Assembly: GCA_022448345.1 (NCBI GenBank)
Contig: JAKVCB010000019.1
Span: 1 to 41,160 of the forward strand
Direction: 5' to 3'
Length of the DNA: 41,160 nt
From: Pirellulales bacterium
Lineage (GTDB): Bacteria; Planctomycetota; Planctomycetia; Pirellulales; Lacipirellulaceae
In this document: in pieces, positions 1-7,511 of the stretch
Layout of the letters: each line of letters begins with the position of its first letter
How positions within the stretch are numbered: position 1 is the stretch's first letter
Notes under the pieces: generated by a model
The model's input: the letters and a program-made list of their open reading frames with translations, nothing else
The model's database searches: none
What the model was told of the DNA's origin: nothing
Position numbers and translations under genes: made by a program

Positions 1-2
1 CC

Positions 3-1628
3 GCCGAGTATCTCTATCACTTTCCGGGAATTTGGGGGAATGCCAAAAATGCCGGGGCGATGCCAGACGAGCCACAACGGTTGGGTTTCCGGCCTTACAT
101 CTGGATCGGTGACGACCAGCGGGGCCTGGCATGGTTCAGTGAGTCCGACCGCGGTTGGTATCCACCCGCTGATGGTATCGTGACGGAGATCAAGCCTGGA
201 AGCCGTCATGTAACCCTGCGACTGCACTTGATTTCTCAGCGATTAACCCTGCGTTCGGCGTCAGAGCGGCCCGCGGATTGGCTCGCAACGCCAGAACTCG
301 AAGCGGCTGCGGTGCGGGATGGTGCGATCGGCGACAAACCGGTCGAGGTATTTAACGGGCTCAAGTATACCTTTGGGTTACAGGCGACCCCTGTCAAATC
401 GATGGATAAGGATATTTGGGATTACCGCCTGGCACATGTTGGGACTAATACGACCGGCCAGGAGAAACCACTGGTATTAAAAAAAGAGGTTTTAGACCGG
501 TTGGAAGCTGCCGGTGCCCGTACGGTCGTGATCCACGAGCAGTGGACCGATGTCGAAGGCCATTGGATGCCAACCGATGCAAAACGGGTACAAAAAGTCG
601 TCGATGATTGCCATGCTCGTGGGCTGAAGATCCTGTTGTACTACAGTTTTTTGATTTCTGACCTGGCGCCGGAGTATCGCGACTTTGGTTCTGAAAACGT
701 GGTGCTTCCCAAGTCGGGTTATCCCCTTTATCACGAGCCCCCCCAGCCGGGCCAGTCTGCATGGATTGTTTGTCTTGGTGGTGTGTGGCAGAACTTTGTG
801 GTCGATGCCATTTCTCGGACGATGGACCAGTTTGGTATTGACGGTGTGTATCTCGACGGGACTTCCTATCCATTTGGGTGTTGCAACACGAACCATGGTT
901 GTGGAACCCGCCACCCGGGCGGAATGATTGGACAGACCTACTCGATCTTTTCCGTCCGCAGCGCGATGCGGCGCATTTATAACGAGGTCAAGCAGCGTCA
1001 TCCACAAGCGCAAATCAACCTGCACAATTCTACCTGCATGGTCACTCCCACCATGGGGTGGGGGACCGGCTACTGGGACGGCGAACAGTTTCAGGCTGTC
1101 AAGGGGATGGAGACCGCGGCCGACTTGCTGCCACTGGATACGTTTCGGGCGGAATTCATGGGGCATCAATGGGGAGTGCCCGCGGAGTTTCTTTGCTACG
1201 GTACCGGATTCAGTTTCAAACAGGCCTGGTCGATCGGTCTGTTGCATGATGTGCCCTTGCGACCGGTTGTCCTGGAAGAAGATCTTGAGTTGACCGGGAA
1301 GATCTGGAAAACAATGGAAGCGTTTGATCGCAAAAGTGCCGAGTGGTTGCCTTATTGGCGCAACGGAAAATTTGTGAAATCAATTTCTGATGGGGGGTTT
1401 TCCAGTTTATACAGGCACGAAAAAAATGGTGTGCTGGTGGTCGTTTCCAATCTTAACAGGAAGCGGGCAAAGATCGACCTGCAGTTGGCGTGGCGTGGCC
1501 TGGGAATTGCGGAGAGTAAGGCAACCATCGTCGATGCAATGACAGGACAATCTGCCACACTCAGCAACACGTTACCGGCCTACGGTTGGAAACTTTTGAG
1601 GATTGTCGACAACAGTGGCAGCAAATAA
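3..1628 (+). CDS. Glycoside-hydrolase-like TIM-barrel protein (DUF6067-like), 5' end outside window
   Basis: The frame is open to the left edge, so the N terminus is missing; the first visible ATG is at position 60 but residues before it (AEYLYHFPGIW...) read as protein. The visible part has a beta-sandwich-like start with the phrase GLAWFSESDRGW, then a barrel-like section with LKILLYYSF (about residue 189 counted from the ATG) and DGVYLDGTSYPFGCC (about 261-275). YLDG resembles the strand-end acid of many GH barrels. This layout is what I know from planctomycete proteins annotated DUF6067 or putative glycoside hydrolase; substrate and enzymatic activity are unknown. The gene ends 29 bases before an oxidoreductase gene on the same strand, so the two may be co-transcribed in carbohydrate breakdown. 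Family assignment is from memory of motifs, not a search. Confidence 0.8.
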   Translation, partial: AEYLYHFPGIWGNAKNAGAMPDEPQRLGFRPYIWIGDDQRGLAWFSESDRGWYPPADGIVTEIKPGSRHVTLRLHLISQRLTLRSASERPADWLATPELEAAAVRDGAIGDKPVEVFNGLKYTFGLQATPVKSMDKDIWDYRLAHVGTNTTGQEKPLVLKKEVLDRLEAAGARTVVIHEQWTDVEGHWMPTDAKRVQKVVDDCHARGLKILLYYSFLISDLAPEYRDFGSENVVLPKSGYPLYHEPPQPGQSAWIVCLGGVWQNFVVDAISRTMDQFGIDGVYLDGTSYPFGCCNTNHGCGTRHPGGMIGQTYSIFSVRSAMRRIYNEVKQRHPQAQINLHNSTCMVTPTMGWGTGYWDGEQFQAVKGMETAADLLPLDTFRAEFMGHQWGVPAEFLCYGTGFSFKQAWSIGLLHDVPLRPVVLEEDLELTGKIWKTMEAFDRKSAEWLPYWRNGKFVKSISDGGFSSLYRHEKNGVLVVVSNLNRKRAKIDLQLAWRGLGIAESKATIVDAMTGQSATLSNTLPAYGWKLLRIVDNSGSK

Positions 1629-1657
1629 ATTCCGAAATCAAACCAAGGAAATTTCCG

Positions 1658-2704
1658 ATGGCAAAAAAGATCCGGCTGGCACTACTGCGCTGTGACACCC
1701 ATGGTTACTGGTACGGTCCATTTCTCTCGAAGTGCGATCCGCTGCTGCTCGAGCAACACGACCATGAGTGTTATTACTATTTTTGTGAAGTAAAGTGGGC
1801 TGACCGATTGCGGACGCCCGTGGTGCCAGGATTCGAAATCACCAAGTGCTGGGATGCAGACTACCAGCGCGCCCAGGATTTTGCGCATACCTTTCTCGAT
1901 GTTCCGACGCCCTGTCGCACGTTGCGCGAAGCGACCGAGGATGTTGATGCGGTATTCATCGCCGATTGCAGCGGTGACGGGCACGATCACATCAGGTTGG
2001 CCCGCCCGTTTCTTGAGAAAGGTATACCGGCGTTTGTCGACAAGCCATTTGGGGTGAACTACAAGGACGCGTGCAAGCTGATTGATCTGGCCAGGAAGAA
2101 CCGGACCATTGTCATGTCTTGCTCACTTTTGGAATACAATCCGACGGCCAAGCTTTTCCGGAATCGCTTTAATGAGATTAACCCGGTCAACCTGGTCGTA
2201 GCCAAAGGGGTGGGGGGGGCCGGACTGGCTGGCGTGATCCATGGTATTGCGTTGATTCGTAACCTGTTGGGTGATGGCGTGGAGTGGGTACAGGCCATGG
2301 GGCACACGGCGCTGGATGGAAACCTTCCTCCGGAACTCAATAGTCCAAAGTCGATAATACTGAAAGATGGCAAACCAACAGCCCCGATGACGTTTCTGAA
2401 CATGCACTACAAGGATGGCCGGGACGGGCTGGTTATGAATACGTCCATCGACACGTTTCCGGAACGGTGCAATTTCTATGCGTCTGCCTACAGCAAACAG
2501 GGGGGGATCCACTCACCCGCCATTGGTGACCCGGAGTTTCTGGCCGGTGGTGAAGTCATTGTGAAAATGTTCCGCCAGATGCTGCGTACCGGCAAGCAAA
2601 CAGTCTCCTATGATTCGCTGCGCGAAAAAATAGCGGTCGTAGACGCTGGTCGGAAGTCGGTCAAGGAAGGACGCCCGGTCTACCTGAGGGAAATCATGAA
2701 GTGA
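1658..2704 (+). CDS. Gfo/Idh/MocA-family NAD(P)-dependent oxidoreductase
   Basis: A 348-residue protein. The start is set at the ATG giving MAKKIRLALLRCD because AAGGAA lies 7 bases upstream and because earlier in-frame codons overlap the preceding gene. The N-terminal half looks like the Rossmann domain: a first strand IRLALL, then DAVFIADCSGDGHDH and the family motif region IPAFVDKPFGVN, where DKP replaces the usual EKP that packs on the nicotinamide. The canonical GxGxxG turn is not obvious (RCDTHGYWYG takes its place), which is unusual. The C-terminal half fits the alpha/beta sandwich substrate domain. Members oxidise or reduce sugars, inositols or related alcohols. The gene follows a glycoside-hydrolase-like gene, which suggests sugar metabolism, but no substrate can be read from the sequence. 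Confidence 0.85.
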   Translation: MAKKIRLALLRCDTHGYWYGPFLSKCDPLLLEQHDHECYYYFCEVKWADRLRTPVVPGFEITKCWDADYQRAQDFAHTFLDVPTPCRTLREATEDVDAVFIADCSGDGHDHIRLARPFLEKGIPAFVDKPFGVNYKDACKLIDLARKNRTIVMSCSLLEYNPTAKLFRNRFNEINPVNLVVAKGVGGAGLAGVIHGIALIRNLLGDGVEWVQAMGHTALDGNLPPELNSPKSIILKDGKPTAPMTFLNMHYKDGRDGLVMNTSIDTFPERCNFYASAYSKQGGIHSPAIGDPEFLAGGEVIVKMFRQMLRTGKQTVSYDSLREKIAVVDAGRKSVKEGRPVYLREIMK

Positions 2705-3046
2705 AGAGCCTGGCAGCCATGACCTGGGTGAACAGACTCCCGTGTTAATCGTTTTGCGATATTAACCAGAACGATACAACATGAAAGAAACCAATGCTGA
2801 TTTAAACACTGCTACCTACCGTGGAGGTTGGTTAGTAGATTGGTCGCCCCTCGTTGTTTACAAAACAATTAAAACGGGACCGTCAACAAACTGGGAGTTG
2901 AAAATATTGGGTGTCTGCAAGTCCAGCCGACACCTCTGAGTCCCTACTCGCAAGCCGGGTGTAGAAGATGGGAGAGAAAATGGAAGTGTCCATGGTGCTT
3001 CGTTCGTTGATTGGAACAAAGCGATTCTTTCCCAACTGCGATTCGG
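2705..3046. other. Intergenic region with a small hairpin
   Basis: No convincing gene. An inverted repeat GTTAATCG...CGATATTAAC at 2744-2766 lies about 40 bases after the oxidoreductase stop; it lacks a T tract, so it is only a weak terminator candidate. A 52-codon open frame at 2781-2939 has no ribosome-binding site and no recognisable features. Confidence 0.4.
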
Positions 3047-3532
3047 TCAATTGGCTTGGGCGATTTCGGCGTTAACTTTGATCTTTGGTCCCTTGTCTGG
3101 ATCACCGGTCGTGCCGGATTTCATCACATGGTAACGATTAATGGCCCCGGGTTGAAACACAGGGCACAGGGTCGAACCGCCATAACTGAAACGACCCACG
3201 TCCTGCCCTTTTTTCACCTTCTGGCCCGGCTTTACTGTCAGAGATACCGACGAGATCTCCGTAATACCAATCGGAATCACGCAAACCATTCCAATCGTCG
3301 GATCGTCACTTTCGATAAACAGCAGACCGCGAGTGTTGACGGATGCCTGGTAGCCCTGGGAAAGCGTTCCGGCACTGGAGTCGAATCCCAGAGAATGTAA
3401 TTCGCTGAACATCAATCCGTTTACCACCGTCGCTTTGTGGAAAATCATACTTTTTCCGATACTAACGCTCCTGTTTTGGGAGTTGGTGCTCATGGCATTA
3501 CTGGAAGGCCGGGCTTGTTGAAGAGAAAGCAA
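3047..3532 (-). pseudogene. Phosphatidylserine decarboxylase-like C-terminal remnant
   Basis: The 161-codon frame matches, from about residue 31 on, the end of the PSD-related family that carries the phrases TR-(G/A)-L-x-FIE, IGMVCVIPIG-x-x-E-(I/V)-S and VKKGQDVGRFSYGGST. GGST is the self-cleavage site that forms the pyruvoyl group in true PSD enzymes, and it is intact here. The upstream half of the family, including the YHR(W/F)HSPV-type catalytic histidine segment, is absent; the DNA upstream in all three minus frames does not contain it. A full-length member would be at least 350-400 residues. I therefore read this as a 5'-deleted gene copy. An alternative is a short functional PSD-like domain protein starting at the internal ATG of MSTNSQNRS. 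Family recognition is from motif memory. Confidence 0.7.
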
Positions 3533-3660
3533 GGATCAGCGTTCCTGGCTGGCATAGCAATTGTCGGAATCGGTGTTGTCATCGCGTTGGCAATAATCAA
3601 CATGCTGGCGTTGCTTTCCAATACGGTGTTGACTTGTCCCGGCCACAATATGGGACTAGC

Positions 3661-4206
3661 ATGGGGCAAACCCCTGAAGAAACGCATCCCATGTTACTTA
3701 TTTGTACTGCCAGCAACGGTCACAACCTCCAGCTTGCTCAAACTCTCCTCTCGGTGGCAGAGGATTTGAATATCGATGCGAAAATTCTCGATTTGACGAC
3801 CATCGATCTGCCGCTTTTCACGCCAGCCAGGGAGAAAAAAAAGGGACGCCCGGCAGCACTTGACCTCGTAGAACCTTTGTTTGCTGAGGCTCGTGGTCTG
3901 GCAATTTGTTCTCCCGAGTACAACGGCTCGATTCCGCCTGTGTTCACCAATACGCTTGCCTGGGTATCGCGCAAGACTTCTGATTTTCGGCGGCTCTTTA
4001 ATGGCAAACCCGCGATGTTGGCAACCCACAGTGGTGGTCATGGCCAGAAGATGCTGATGGCCATACGTGTCCAATTGAGCCACCTGGGATGTACCGTCAT
4101 CGGACATGACATCGCGACGAACAAGGACAAACCTCTGAATCGGGAGTCTGTCCGCTCGGTTCTGATGCTTATGGGGCAGATGATCGAGCAAACGGGGCCG
4201 GCGTAG
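3661..4206 (+). CDS. NAD(P)H-dependent FMN reductase-like flavoprotein
   Basis: A protein of about 181 residues with a flavodoxin-like fold of the NADPH-dependent FMN reductase family (PF03358). The first strand and phosphate-binding loop read LLICTASNGHN. The family hallmark SPEYNGSIPPVFTNTLAWVSR follows in the middle, and a conserved THSGGHGQ segment lies near the flavin. Such proteins transfer hydride from NAD(P)H to FMN, quinones or chromate. Possible starts are ATG 3634, 3661 and 3691; none has a strong ribosome-binding site. The homologous region begins right at 3691 (MLLICTASNG), so the true start may be 3691. It diverges from the PSD-like remnant, with about 130 bases between them. 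No partner gene is evident. Confidence 0.85.
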   Translation: MGQTPEETHPMLLICTASNGHNLQLAQTLLSVAEDLNIDAKILDLTTIDLPLFTPAREKKKGRPAALDLVEPLFAEARGLAICSPEYNGSIPPVFTNTLAWVSRKTSDFRRLFNGKPAMLATHSGGHGQKMLMAIRVQLSHLGCTVIGHDIATNKDKPLNRESVRSVLMLMGQMIEQTGPA

Positions 4207-4454
4207 ACATCGGCCACGGCTAATACTGGCAACCTGATGGGCCACAAAAGAGACCGAAGCGGGCGATGACTACACTTGCACCTCAATGCCAGATTGCGAT
4301 GGCGCGAGGTTCAGTTTTGTGAGCGGTAGTTTTCATGGACGTACGCCATGGAAACGCATTTGCGCCGCGCCTGCGACTCTGGCTGCCACTCGTCACCATC
4401 GCTGTAGATGGGGAGGAAAGATCCCAGTTTCAAAGGCGCTGTTCGTTGGACGAC

Positions 4455-4631
4455 TTAAATTCGGTCGACAAAAATGCGAAACACGATAAAGCCTAGCACT
4501 AAGGCCAGAGGGCCTTTCCAGAGGATCGAATCCCCGGCCAAAATCGCCTCGTGAAACCAGGAGAGAAAAGCAAATACGACACCATATGCCGAAACAAAAA
4601 TCCACACGCGACGGGCTTTTTCATTTTTCAT
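4455..4631 (-). CDS. Small membrane protein, 58 aa
   Basis: This small gene reads MKNEKARRVWIFVSAYGVVF... and ends ...GFIVFRIFVDRI. It has a short basic N-terminal segment followed by two hydrophobic stretches (about residues 9-25 and 40-55) joined by the acidic loop HEAILAGDSIL, so it should span the inner membrane twice. GGAAG lies about 10 bases upstream of the ATG. The basic-then-hydrophobic pattern and the lack of low-complexity shift across the whole frame argue that it is coding. I do not recognise the family. It is divergently placed next to the ZIP-type transporter gene, with about 95 bases between the two starts. Confidence 0.55.
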   Translation of the reverse strand: MKNEKARRVWIFVSAYGVVFAFLSWFHEAILAGDSILWKGPLALVLGFIVFRIFVDRI

Positions 4632-4725
4632 TGTTGGTTAACTTCCAAGTTTGTCTTGCGGCCAGAAGAGGATAACATAAACGCTCCAGCGAGGTGATCT
4701 CAACCCCGAAATTGATCCGACCCGA

Positions 4726-5457
4726 GTGGCTATGTCGTACTCCGTTTCACTGCTGATTTGCCTGCTGCTGCCTGCCTTGTCGGTCCTGGCAGGTGCCTTG
4801 GTGGTCCGGTTTTGGCAACCAACCTCGGTGACGCTTGCCGCGGTTCAGCATTTTACAGCAGGTTTGGTGTTGAGTGCCGTGGCGGTCGAATTGATGGGCG
4901 ATCTGGTCAGCACTCCCCATTTTGTTGCGGTGGTTACAGGGTTTGTTGTAGGCGTCCTGTTTATGCTTGCGATTGGGAAGATCACCCAGCGGGCCGAATC
5001 ATCCCAAGGACAGGTAGGTGGCAGTTCAGGGCTTATCTTCGCCGTTGGGGTCGACCTGTTCGTTGACGGCTTGCTGGTGGGAACGGCATTGACCCTCGGT
5101 GCCAAGCGGGGTGTACTCATCGCGCTTGCGCTCACGATCGAAGCGTTTTTTCTCGCGCTCTCGACCTGCTCGACGCTCCGTACACGAAGGGCAGGGCGAA
5201 GAGAAATGCTTCTGGTGCCTTTCCTTCTGGCGGTGCTGGTTGTTACAGGTGTATTGACTGCCCGCTTTTTCTCGGTCCAACTCGATGGCGCGCTACTGGT
5301 GGGAACGCTCTCCTTTGCAACCGCTGCGCTGCTCTACCTGGTGGTTGAAGAACTCCTGGTCGAGGCCCACCAGGGGGAAGACCGCGGCATCACTCCCGCT
5401 TTTTTCTTTGCCGGATTTCTGCTGCTTTATGTCTTGCAGCATTGGCTTGGCGACTGA
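4726..5457 (+). CDS. ZIP-family-like metal transporter
   Basis: A 243-residue polytopic membrane protein with about eight hydrophobic helices. It resembles the ZIP/ZupT family: an early QHFTAGLVLSAVAVEL helix, and VDLFVDGLLVGTAL followed by IEAFFLALS in the places where ZIP proteins carry their metal-binding HN...E and H..E residues. Here the key positions are acidic (VDxxVDG) rather than histidine, so this is a divergent member and its metal is uncertain. Close to the C terminus is YLVVEELLVEAH followed by a last helix. The start could be GTG 4726 or ATG 4732 (MSYSVS...); no strong ribosome-binding site decides. No regulator is adjacent. Confidence 0.75.
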   Translation: MAMSYSVSLLICLLLPALSVLAGALVVRFWQPTSVTLAAVQHFTAGLVLSAVAVELMGDLVSTPHFVAVVTGFVVGVLFMLAIGKITQRAESSQGQVGGSSGLIFAVGVDLFVDGLLVGTALTLGAKRGVLIALALTIEAFFLALSTCSTLRTRRAGRREMLLVPFLLAVLVVTGVLTARFFSVQLDGALLVGTLSFATAALLYLVVEELLVEAHQGEDRGITPAFFFAGFLLLYVLQHWLGD

Positions 5458-5588
5458 AAACGCTGCCCCGGGGTGATGGCCGAGGGGGCACCCTTTGAGG
5501 TGGATGCGTACGTTCTTGCCCAGTAAAAAGACAGGGTATTTTTCGAGTTGGATCGGAGTGCTACCACGGAATGGATGGATTTGACCCA

Positions 5589-5632
5589 CCCTCTTTCGCG
5601 TTCCCTCTTTCCGCGATCCCTCTTTCCGCGAT
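5589..5632. repeat. Three tandem copies of a 15-bp unit
   Basis: CCCTCTTTCGCGTT, CCCTCTTTCCGCGAT and CCCTCTTTCCGCGAT follow each other directly, about 60 bases before the lemA start. The last two are identical and the first is imperfect. It could be a slippage repeat or a promoter-proximal operator. Confidence 0.8.
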
Positions 5633-5692
5633 TAGGACCAATGGTAGAATAGGGCTGCGGTCTTACATGGAATCTGTCAGGAGGACAATTGC

Positions 5693-6274
5693 GTGAGTGC
5701 GTTTTTGCTAATGGTGGTCGTGGTGGGAGTGGTGATTCCGGTTGTTGGTATCATCTCCATCTACAATAACCTGATTGAAAAGCGAATCCTTGTACATGAC
5801 GGATTCAGTGGTGTCGACGCTCAATTAAAACGCCGCCATAACCTGGTTTCGAGTCTTGTGAAGACCATCAAGGGGTATGCCGATTTCAAGCACGTTGTGC
5901 TTGAGGATATAACCCGTCTGAGAACCTGGGCGGTGGGGGATTGGTCGGTACACGACAAGCAGCGCGATGAAATCGCGTTGTCCGGTGCGCTGCAAAACCT
6001 GTTTTCTGTGGCCAAAAATTATCCCGAGCTAAACGCCGATGCCAACTTTCTGAAATTGCAGCAGGAACTCTCGGAGATCGAAGACGCCTTACAAAAGACC
6101 TGCCGTTACTACAATGGTACGGTTCGCGATTACAACACCCGGGTTGAAGCTTTTCCGTCAAAGTGGATTGCCGGCTGGTTTGAATTGCAGAACGAAGCGT
6201 TCTTTGAGATAGAAAACGATTCCGAACCCGCCGCTGTTGCGGATGTCGATTTCGCATACAGAAAGTCGGGATAG
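5693..6274 (+). CDS. lemA: LemA family protein
   Basis: A 193-residue protein with one N-terminal membrane helix (residues about 3-22) followed by the LemA domain, an all-helical cytoplasm- or periplasm-facing bundle. Family hallmarks are IYNNLIEKRILVHDGFSGVD, then QLKRRHNLVSSLVKTIKGYA, and the tail section YYNGTVRDYNTRVEAFPS. The start is GTG with a perfect AGGAGG (5679-5684) eight bases upstream. Length is normal for the family. The function of LemA proteins is not settled; they are often beside membrane-bound peptidase or RING-like E3-type genes, but here the next gene on this strand is far away, so it appears to be a single-gene unit ended by a hairpin. Confidence 0.92.
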   Translation: MSAFLLMVVVVGVVIPVVGIISIYNNLIEKRILVHDGFSGVDAQLKRRHNLVSSLVKTIKGYADFKHVVLEDITRLRTWAVGDWSVHDKQRDEIALSGALQNLFSVAKNYPELNADANFLKLQQELSEIEDALQKTCRYYNGTVRDYNTRVEAFPSKWIAGWFELQNEAFFEIENDSEPAAVADVDFAYRKSG

Positions 6275-6282
6275 AATGGCGT

Positions 6283-6313
6283 AAAGCAATCGAAAGCGGT
6301 TTTCGGTTGCTTT
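6283..6313 (+). terminator. Hairpin after lemA
   Basis: Thirteen-base arms AAAGCAATCGAAA and TTTCGGTTGCTTT (one G-T pair) enclose a five-base loop, starting 9 bases after the lemA stop. There is no T tract directly after the stem, so it may work as an RNA-end stabiliser or as a Rho-aided terminator. Confidence 0.6.
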
Positions 6314-6601
6314 GTGGCAGCACAATTTCTTCTCTGGGGGCTGCGGCCAGAGGCTTCCGGTGCCGTCGGATCGTTTCTTGAAAGAGTACCGCTTGTCGCA
6401 GCAGGCGGTTCAGCCACTATTCTGTGGTAAAACTCTGCGTCGATCCGTCCATTGTTAATAGCCGGCCAGATGTTGGTGCCGGGATTTGCCTCTGTCATGC
6501 GGCCTGCACCGGGTCGATGCGTATGCTGCTTTACTCATCGACAACACCGATCATTACAGCTGCGCAATGCAGCCGTTTAAAGAATTACGTGGTGATCGAT
6601 T
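6314..6601. other. Intergenic region, nothing recognised
   Basis: The DNA between the lemA hairpin and the convergent small minus-strand gene holds no gene that I can support. Open frames here lack ribosome-binding sites and recognisable motifs. Confidence 0.4.
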
Positions 6602-6850
6602 TCAGGCTGTTCCGTCTGCGCATAATTCGCAATCGTTCATGGACTCAAAGCCTGCGGGCGTGAGAGAATACCCGCCTTTGAACTTTTCCTTGATCAGCAG
6701 TTCTCTTTCGGTTAAGAGATCCAGTGTTGCTTCGTCCTGTTCAAGATTGGGGCCGGAGAAGCACAGCATTTGACCTGGAGTCATCAGGAATTGTCGGAAG
6801 GTGCGTAACACGCGTTGTTCAGATTTAGATAGCAAGATTTCCACTCCCAC
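6602..6850 (-). CDS. Small winged-helix-like protein, 82 aa
   Basis: The protein contains SEQRVLRTFRQFLMTPGQMLCF, then ATLDLLTERELLIKEKFKGG and YSLTPAGFESM. The last part looks like the recognition helix and beta wing of MarR/PadR-type winged-helix domains (LxxxGLI...YxLTxxG). Only one copy of the fold fits in 82 residues, so a DNA-binding role would need a dimer. The start used is GTG at 6850; a later TTG or GTG could also serve because no clear ribosome-binding site is seen. It ends in CELCADGTA, with a CxxC pair of unknown role. Family not known to me by name; similar small proteins are common in planctomycetes as far as I recall. Confidence 0.6.
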   Translation of the reverse strand: MGVEILLSKSEQRVLRTFRQFLMTPGQMLCFSGPNLEQDEATLDLLTERELLIKEKFKGGYSLTPAGFESMNDCELCADGTA

Positions 6851-6899
6851 ACGCAGTTAAAGGTTGCCAAGCGTGACAAGTTTGCTGTGATTTGCCACG

Positions 6900-7061
6900 T
6901 CAATTGTCCGTTGCCGAGGTGGTATCCGTCACGGTTTGATCGACGGTTTGATCGACGGTTTGTTCCTTCTTTCTGCGACGCTGCTCCCTCTTTTCCTCTG
7001 CTTTCCTCTTCTTTTCCATTTCTCGACGACGTTTCTCGACGGTGTTTTGATTATTTCCCAT
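6900..7061 (-). CDS. Small highly charged protein, 53 aa
   Basis: The translation is MGNNQNTVEKRRREMEKKRK followed by AEEKREQRRRKKEQ and three QTVD/QTVT units. Residues 9-34 form one strongly charged helix (alternating Arg/Lys and Glu), typical of RNA-binding or ribosome-associated tails. The QTVD repeats come from a 12-base tandem DNA repeat at 6931-6962. The ATG overlaps by 11 bases with the stop of a still smaller frame upstream (7051-7131), and both lie downstream of the RRM gene on the same strand, so they probably form one transcript. The function is unknown; charge and neighbours suggest RNA contact. Confidence 0.7.
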   Translation of the reverse strand: MGNNQNTVEKRRREMEKKRKAEEKREQRRRKKEQTVDQTVDQTVTDTTSATDN

Positions 7062-7131
7062 GGGTATCTTTCTCGTTGAGGTATTTGTCTTTCAGTTTGT
7101 CTTCTTCGCAAGCGTATGGTTTGTGTCCCAA
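7051..7131 (-). CDS. Possible micro-protein, 26 aa
   Basis: A short frame from TTG 7131 reads LGHKPYACEEDKLKDKYLNE and KDTHGK before TAA. It is preceded by an in-frame stop only three codons upstream, and its stop overlaps the start of the 53-aa gene by 11 bases, a typical arrangement for translational coupling. The charged but ordered composition contrasts with the Arg-rich nonsense in the other two frames. No ribosome-binding site is visible before the TTG. It may alternatively be only a leader. Confidence 0.35.
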   Translation of the reverse strand: MGHKPYACEEDKLKDKYLNEKDTHGK

Positions 7132-7193
7132 GGTGTTTCATGCACACCCAGCTAGTGGCTTTAGTAACGAGAGCACTGCGCACCACCGTCCGT

Positions 7194-7511
7194 TTAGTAA
7201 CGGCCGCCACCACCGTAGCCACCACCACCTCGACCGCCACCGTAGCCGCCGCCGCCTCGACTCTCGCGCGGTTTGGCTTCGTTCACGGTCAGTGGCCGGC
7301 CTTCATGTTCGGTTTCATTCAGTCCGCTGATGGCTGCTTGCGCCTCAGCTTCGGTGGCCATTTCGACGAAGCCAAAACCTTTACTGCGGCCCGTGTTGCG
7401 ATCTGCAACGACATCCGCACTCGCGACCGAACCGAACTGCGAAAACAGCTCTTCCAACTCGGAACTCGAAACGTTGTAGCTCAAGTTTCCGCAATATAGT
7501 TTTGTTCCCAC
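7194..7511 (-). CDS. RRM-type RNA-binding protein with Gly-rich tail
   Basis: A 105-residue protein. The GTG start at 7511 is fixed by AGGAGA (7518-7523) six bases upstream and by the RRM beginning at once: VGTKLYCGNLSYNVSSSELE carries RNP2 (LYCGNL), and RSKGFGFVEM is RNP1 with its aromatic RNA-stacking residues. The domain ends near residue 82. The last 20 residues are a Gly/Tyr/Arg-rich tail (GGGGYGGGRGG...) like those of cyanobacterial Rbp and plant GRP proteins, which bind single-stranded RNA and rise in the cold. The divergent DEAD-box helicase and cold-shock genes fit an RNA-remodelling role. A long region upstream could be a regulated 5' leader. Confidence 0.93.
   Translation of the reverse strand: MGTKLYCGNLSYNVSSSELEELFSQFGSVASADVVADRNTGRSKGFGFVEMATEAEAQAAISGLNETEHEGRPLTVNEAKPRESRGGGGYGGGRGGGGYGGGGRY

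Noticed and set aside
2781-2939. 52-codon frame MKETNADLNTATYRGGWLVD...
   Set aside because: No ribosome-binding site, no hydrophobic or charged pattern, no recognised family. It could be real but cannot be supported.
4393-4605. 70-codon minus frame over the 58-aa membrane protein
   Set aside because: Its text is irregular (Cys/Arg/Ser-rich), while the overlapping 4455-4631 frame gives an ordered two-helix protein.
6931-6962. 12-bp tandem repeat as a CRISPR-like or mobile signal
   Set aside because: The repeat is inside the 53-aa gene and is explained as QTVD codon repeats; no spacers or cas genes exist in the window.
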